Assembly: GCF_001650345.1 (NCBI RefSeq)
Contig: NZ_LVHF01000012.1
Span: 868,001 to 932,000 of the forward strand
Direction of reading: 5' to 3'
Source of the DNA: Photobacterium jeanii
GTDB taxonomy: Bacteria; Pseudomonadota; Gammaproteobacteria; Enterobacterales; Vibrionaceae
DNA length: 64,000 nt
Positions 60,195 to 64,000 of the stretch are shown one piece after another. The notes under the pieces were generated by a model. The model worked only from the letters and a program-made list of their open reading frames with translations, was not told where the DNA came from and did no database searches. Position numbers and translations under genes: made by a program. Position 1 is the first letter of the stretch, and every line of letters starts with the position of its first letter.

Positions 60195-61118
60195 TTATTT
60201 CGCCGCTTCTAGAGAAGCAGGATCATTCACTGCAGAGCCACCAAGTGCGCGATTAATACGCTTAGTTAGGCCAGTAAGAACTTTACCTGGGCCCATTTCT
60301 AGCAACTGCTCAATACCTTCTTCAGCCATACGCTCTACAGACTCAGTCCAACGAACTGGGCCGTATAGCTGTTTAACCAACGCAGCTTTAATTGCGGCAG
60401 GATCTGTTTCTGTCGCCACGTCAGCATTGTTGATTACAGGAATAGCAGGTGCATTAAATGTGATGTTTTCAAGTGCTACTGCTAGTTTGTCAGCAGCAGG
60501 CTTCATTAGTTCACAGTGTGAAGGCACAGAAACAGGTAGTGGTAGTGCACGCTTAGCACCCGCTTCTTTACATAGTGCGCCAGCACGCTCAACGGCTTCT
60601 TTGTTACCTGCGATAACTACCTGACCCGGTGAGTTAAAGTTAACAGGTGAAACCACTTGGCCTTGTGCCGCTTCTTCACAAGCTTTCGCAATTGCGTCGT
60701 TATCTAGACCGATGATTGCAGACATCGCACCAACACCCGCTGGTACTGCTTCTTGCATTAGTTGGCCTCGTAGTTCAACCAGCTTCACCGCTTCTTTGAA
60801 ATCGATAACACCAGCACATACTAGTGCTGAGTATTCACCTAGGCTGTGACCCGCAAGTACTGTTGGTTGCTCACCGCCCTGCTCTTGCCATACACGCCAG
60901 ATTGCAACAGATGCAGTCAAAAGTGCAGGTTGAGTACGGTGAGTTTGGTTTAGATCTTCTGCTGGACCGTTTTGAACCAGTGCCCATAGGTCGTAACCTA
61001 GTGCTTCTGATGCTTCAGCAAAAGTTTGTTTAACAACGTCAAACTGCTCTGCTAGTTCAGCTAGCATGCCAACAGCTTGAGAACCCTGACCAGGGAATAC
61101 AATCGCGAACTTAGACAT
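60195..61118 (-). CDS. fabD: Malonyl-CoA:ACP transacylase
   Basis: 307 residues; loads malonyl onto ACP. The nucleophile is in GHSLGEYSALVCAG, with the FPGQGSQ N terminus and the catalytic histidine in SVPSHCELM. The start at 61118 (MSKFAIVFPGQ), after AAGGATTCTCGA, replaces the longer frame that opens ten codons earlier. Confidence 0.97.
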   Translation of the reverse strand: MSKFAIVFPGQGSQAVGMLAELAEQFDVVKQTFAEASEALGYDLWALVQNGPAEDLNQTHRTQPALLTASVAIWRVWQEQGGEQPTVLAGHSLGEYSALVCAGVIDFKEAVKLVELRGQLMQEAVPAGVGAMSAIIGLDNDAIAKACEEAAQGQVVSPVNFNSPGQVVIAGNKEAVERAGALCKEAGAKRALPLPVSVPSHCELMKPAADKLAVALENITFNAPAIPVINNADVATETDPAAIKAALVKQLYGPVRWTESVERMAEEGIEQLLEMGPGKVLTGLTKRINRALGGSAVNDPASLEAAK

Positions 61119-61198
61119 TCGAGAATCCTTATTCATTTTCACTGACACAACCGTCAGTGTTTATTCTTGCTACCGCTTACTAAATGTAAGCCGTACCA

Positions 61199-62155
61199 TT
61201 AAAATTTAACGAGCGCTGAGCCCCATGTGAAACCGCCACCAAAGGCTTCTAGCAACATGGTTTGACCACGTTGAATACGACCATCGCGTACAGCTTCATC
61301 TAATGCGGTCGGAACCGTTGCCGCCGACGTGTTACCGTGACGATCCAGCGTTACTACAACCTGATCCATCGACATCGACAACTTCTTCGCTGTCGCTGAA
61401 ATGATGCGTAGGTTTGCTTGGTGTGGAACTAACCAATCAAGTTCTGATTTGTCCATATCGTTAGCGGCAAGCGTATCTTTCACCAAGTTAGACAGTTGTG
61501 TTACTGCTACTTTGAAAACCTCGTTACCCGCCATGTATAGCCATTTGTCGTCAGAGAAAGCTTGACCGTGCTCAGGTGTACCTAGGCTTAACAGACCACC
61601 AAAGTGACCGTCAGCGTGAAGGTGTGTAGAGATAATACCCGGCTCTTCACTTGCACCAACAACAACCGCACCCGCGCCATCACCAAACAAGATGATCGTG
61701 CCACGATCTTCTGGATCACACTTATGAGAAAGTGCATCCGAGCCGATCACCAGTACGTTTTTCGCCATACCAGTCTTAATATGCTGATCCGCAATGCTTA
61801 ATGCGTACACAAAACCAGAACATGCCGCAGCGATATCAAATGCAGGGCAGCCTTTAATGTCTAGCATACCTTGAACCTGACAAGCCGCCGATGGGAAAGC
61901 GTGACTCGCACTGGTAGTCGCGACGATAATGAGATCAATATCTTCTTTTTCAATGCCCGCCATTTCAATAGCGTTTAAAGAAGCTTGGTAGCCCATCACA
62001 GCAACAGTTTCATCTGCTGATGCAATACGACGCTCACGAATACCGGTACGAGCTACGATCCACTCATCGCTAGTCTCGACCATTTTTTCTAAATCGGCGT
62101 TAGTACGCACTTGTTCTGGTAGGTAGCTACCAGTACCTAAAATTTTGCTATACAT
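61199..62155 (-). CDS. fabH: Beta-ketoacyl-ACP synthase III
   Basis: 318 residues; starts fatty-acid synthesis by condensing acetyl-CoA with malonyl-ACP. The active-site Cys is in [13 protein letters not shown], the His in [10 protein letters not shown] and the Asn in GNTSAATVP. It starts five bases after the plsX stop. Confidence 0.97.
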   Translation of the reverse strand: MYSKILGTGSYLPEQVRTNADLEKMVETSDEWIVARTGIRERRIASADETVAVMGYQASLNAIEMAGIEKEDIDLIIVATTSASHAFPSAACQVQGMLDIKGCPAFDIAAACSGFVYALSIADQHIKTGMAKNVLVIGSDALSHKCDPEDRGTIILFGDGAGAVVVGASEEPGIISTHLHADGHFGGLLSLGTPEHGQAFSDDKWLYMAGNEVFKVAVTQLSNLVKDTLAANDMDKSELDWLVPHQANLRIISATAKKLSMSMDQVVVTLDRHGNTSAATVPTALDEAVRDGRIQRGQTMLLEAFGGGFTWGSALVKF

Positions 62156-62160
62156 GAAAA

Positions 62161-63186
62161 TTAATACGGCCTCTCGAGTAATACTTCTTCCAAACGATGA
62201 CTTATTCTATTCGGTATCTGTCGTTTGACCTCGTGTACTGCTTCACCAATCGCATTAGCAAAAGCAGCGATATCGGCACTTCCGTGGCTCTTCACCACAA
62301 TACCGCGCAATCCTAGCAGACTTGCACCATTATACTGGTCGGGGTTCAACTGCTTAAGGTCACTGAATAGGTCACTAAACAACCATTTAGCCAGCAAGCG
62401 CTTTATTGGATTACCATTGGCGACATTTTTGAAACTCGAAATGAAAAGGTCAGCCACCCCTTCACTTGTCTTCAAGCAAACATTACCAACAAAGCCATCA
62501 CACACAACCACATCGGCTTTACCCGAATACAGTTGGTCACCTTCAATATAACCAACAAAATGAATGTCTGGTGATTGCGTTAGCATCTCAGCACAACGTT
62601 TAACTAAATCGTTGCCTTTGATTTCTTCCTCACCAATGTTTAGCAAAGCGACACGCGGCTGGCGAATATCACATTGCTCTGCCATCACAGAACCCATTAC
62701 GGCAAACTGGAACAAGGTATCTGCATCGCAAGATACATTAGCGCCTAAATCAAGCAGCCATGTCTTATTTTCAGTTTTGGTTGGAATAGCTGAGACTAAT
62801 GCTGGACGCTCAACACCTGGCAATTGCTTCAAAATGTAGCGCGACAACGCCATTAGCGCACCAGTATTACCAGCACTGACACACGCATTTGCTTGTTTAT
62901 CAGCCACAGCATCAATCGCCATACGCATGGAAGTCCCTTGACTACGGCGTAACGCTTGCGATGGACGGGTGTTGTTTTCTATGACTTGTTCGCAGTGAAC
63001 AACGGTGATACGAGGATGAGAAGCGTGGTTATGAAGAGATAGTTGAGACGTGATCGCACTTTGATCACCATAAAAAATAATTTTTAGCTCTGGGTATTGT
63101 AACAGTGCCTGCACGGCGGCAGGCACTGTTACTTGGGGACCGAAGTCCCCACCCATTGCATCAAGTGCAACGGTTAGTCCACTCAA
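62161..63186 (-). CDS. plsX: Phosphate acyltransferase
   Basis: 341 residues; makes acyl-phosphate from acyl-ACP for PlsY, the first step towards phospholipids. It has [32 protein letters not shown] and [15 protein letters not shown]. The start is TTG (no ATG is present before the conserved [10 protein letters not shown]); AAGG lies eight bases upstream. Confidence 0.95.
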   Translation of the reverse strand: MSGLTVALDAMGGDFGPQVTVPAAVQALLQYPELKIIFYGDQSAITSQLSLHNHASHPRITVVHCEQVIENNTRPSQALRRSQGTSMRMAIDAVADKQANACVSAGNTGALMALSRYILKQLPGVERPALVSAIPTKTENKTWLLDLGANVSCDADTLFQFAVMGSVMAEQCDIRQPRVALLNIGEEEIKGNDLVKRCAEMLTQSPDIHFVGYIEGDQLYSGKADVVVCDGFVGNVCLKTSEGVADLFISSFKNVANGNPIKRLLAKWLFSDLFSDLKQLNPDQYNGASLLGLRGIVVKSHGSADIAAFANAIGEAVHEVKRQIPNRISHRLEEVLLERPY

Positions 63187-63195
63187 GGTTCAACC

Positions 63196-63366
63196 TTATT
63201 TGTTGATAACCTTGCGGCCACGGTAGAAACCGTCAGCTGTTACGTGGTGACGTAGGTGAGTTTCACCACTTGCAGAATCTACAGATACAGCTGCAGTTGT
63301 TAGTGCATCGTGAGAACGACGCATACCACGTGCTGCACGTGATTTTTTGCTCTTTTGTACGGCCAT
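63196..63366 (-). CDS. rpmF: 50S ribosomal protein L32
   Basis: A 56-residue basic protein starting [20 protein letters not shown] and ending [11 protein letters not shown], as in E. coli L32. It lies between yceD and plsX, the standard order yceD-rpmF-plsX. Confidence 0.97.
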   Translation of the reverse strand: MAVQKSKKSRAARGMRRSHDALTTAAVSVDSASGETHLRHHVTADGFYRGRKVINK

Positions 63367-63385
63367 TAACCCTACTCCTGTTAAA

Positions 63386-63901
63386 TTACTTACTTAGATT
63401 TTTCAATACTGCAAACGGATTTGGACGCTCATCAGCAACGGGGATCTCACCAAAAGTCATGTTTCCGCTAGCTTTACAGTCAGCTTCATCATGCATTGCA
63501 ACTTGTGGTAACTCTAGAATCAGCTCATCTTCGATAAGTTGAATCAGATTGATCTCGCCATTTTCATCGACTTCCGCCGGCTCATAGGCTTCCGGGAACT
63601 CATCAACTTCCTCTGGTTTGAGGAGTGGACTATAACAGAACTCAACACTGTATTTGTGCTGGAACTCTTCCTGGCATCGCTGACAGGTCAACGCCACTTC
63701 AACATCTGCACTTCCGCGCATAAAAGCAAGGTGACGTTGGTCAAAGTCAAATGATAAAGTGACGTTTGCATCACTTGTTACGCTCTGGGCTGATTCAGCC
63801 AAACGCTCCAAAAGTTCAACCTTGATGATGCCATCGTAGTCGAGTCTTTTTTGTGCAGCGCGAACCGGATCAACCGTTAGCGGTAATTTTACCTTTTGCA
63901 T
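63386..63901 (-). CDS. yceD: YceD / DUF177 family protein
   Basis: A 171-residue protein. The family features are the N-terminal [23 protein letters not shown] motif ([10 protein letters not shown]) and the C-terminal NPFAVLKNL. In E. coli it lies just before rpmF and is co-transcribed; a role in 23S rRNA biogenesis has been proposed for plant and bacterial members. The last 99 bases of the window upstream of it hold its promoter and no gene. Confidence 0.92.
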   Translation of the reverse strand: MQKVKLPLTVDPVRAAQKRLDYDGIIKVELLERLAESAQSVTSDANVTLSFDFDQRHLAFMRGSADVEVALTCQRCQEEFQHKYSVEFCYSPLLKPEEVDEFPEAYEPAEVDENGEINLIQLIEDELILELPQVAMHDEADCKASGNMTFGEIPVADERPNPFAVLKNLSK

Positions 63902-64000
63902 AGGGCGCGAATATTAGCCTTCTAATCAGTTTGAGTCAAAGGAAATGTGTGTGAATTAACAGCTTTTAACCAATTCACTATGGCAGACTGATAACTAGCT

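Overview
This window looks like chromosomal DNA of a marine gammaproteobacterium of the Vibrionaceae, probably Photobacterium or a close relative. The basis is gene order plus remembered protein resemblance: gyrA/ubiG/nrdAB-yfaE, cysB/topA/yciN/sohB/yciK/rluB/yciO/rnm/trp, and holB-tmk-mltG-pabC-fabF-acpP-fabGDH-plsX-rpmF-yceD all follow gammaproteobacterial order. trpG is separate from trpD and trpC is fused to trpF, as in vibrios. No database search was run, so the genus is an inference.

Layout. 1-8.9 kb: the 3'-truncated end of aroA, a NUDIX hydrolase, a GNAT acetyltransferase, serC, gyrA, ubiG and a HAD phosphatase. 9-13 kb: the nrdA-nrdB-yfaE operon, with a DnaA box, possible NrdR boxes and an upstream mini-ORF that overlaps the nrdA start. 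13-21.5 kb: a CinA-like gene, tyrP behind two TyrR boxes, a GGDEF/EAL protein, a TauE/SafE permease, a methyltransferase and cysB. 21.9-27.3 kb: a membrane-anchored coiled-coil protein and the miaE locus, which is the most unusual part. 27.3-36 kb: topA, yciN, DUF805, sohB, yciK, rluB, yciO and rnm. 36-44 kb: a complete trp operon with promoter, TrpR operator, leader peptide and attenuator, carrying an extra DAHP synthase gene ahead of trpE. 44-53 kb: a DAACS symporter, yaiL, a DsdC-like regulator, a TfoX-family regulator with a structured 3' region, a LON-domain protein, an HDOD protein, lysO and ptsG. 53-64 kb: ycfH, holB, tmk, mltG, pabC and the fab cluster through rpmF and yceD, all on the minus strand.

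The candidate system. The resident miaE gene (tRNA A37 hydroxylase, acting next to the anticodon) is cut at about codon 51. Its 5' piece (22779-22934) and 3' piece (26605-27255) are about 3.7 kb apart, and both junctions carry a 13-bp near-identical repeat. Between them lie a 733-residue ABC-type ATPase of the RloC/PrrC anticodon-nuclease type (Walker A, zinc-hook CPFC, signature LSEGEK, Walker B, and R-x3-E / R-x6-H at the C terminus), a roughly 227-bp element with imperfect terminal inverted repeats, and a complete but divergent miaE with its own strong terminator. The simplest reading is a small defence island that inserts into miaE and carries a replacement miaE. No integrase is visible.

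The remaining genes are mostly housekeeping: aromatic amino acid synthesis and its control, deoxynucleotide synthesis, DNA topology, fatty-acid and phospholipid initiation, and sugar and amino acid transport. No tRNA, rRNA or CRISPR array was seen.
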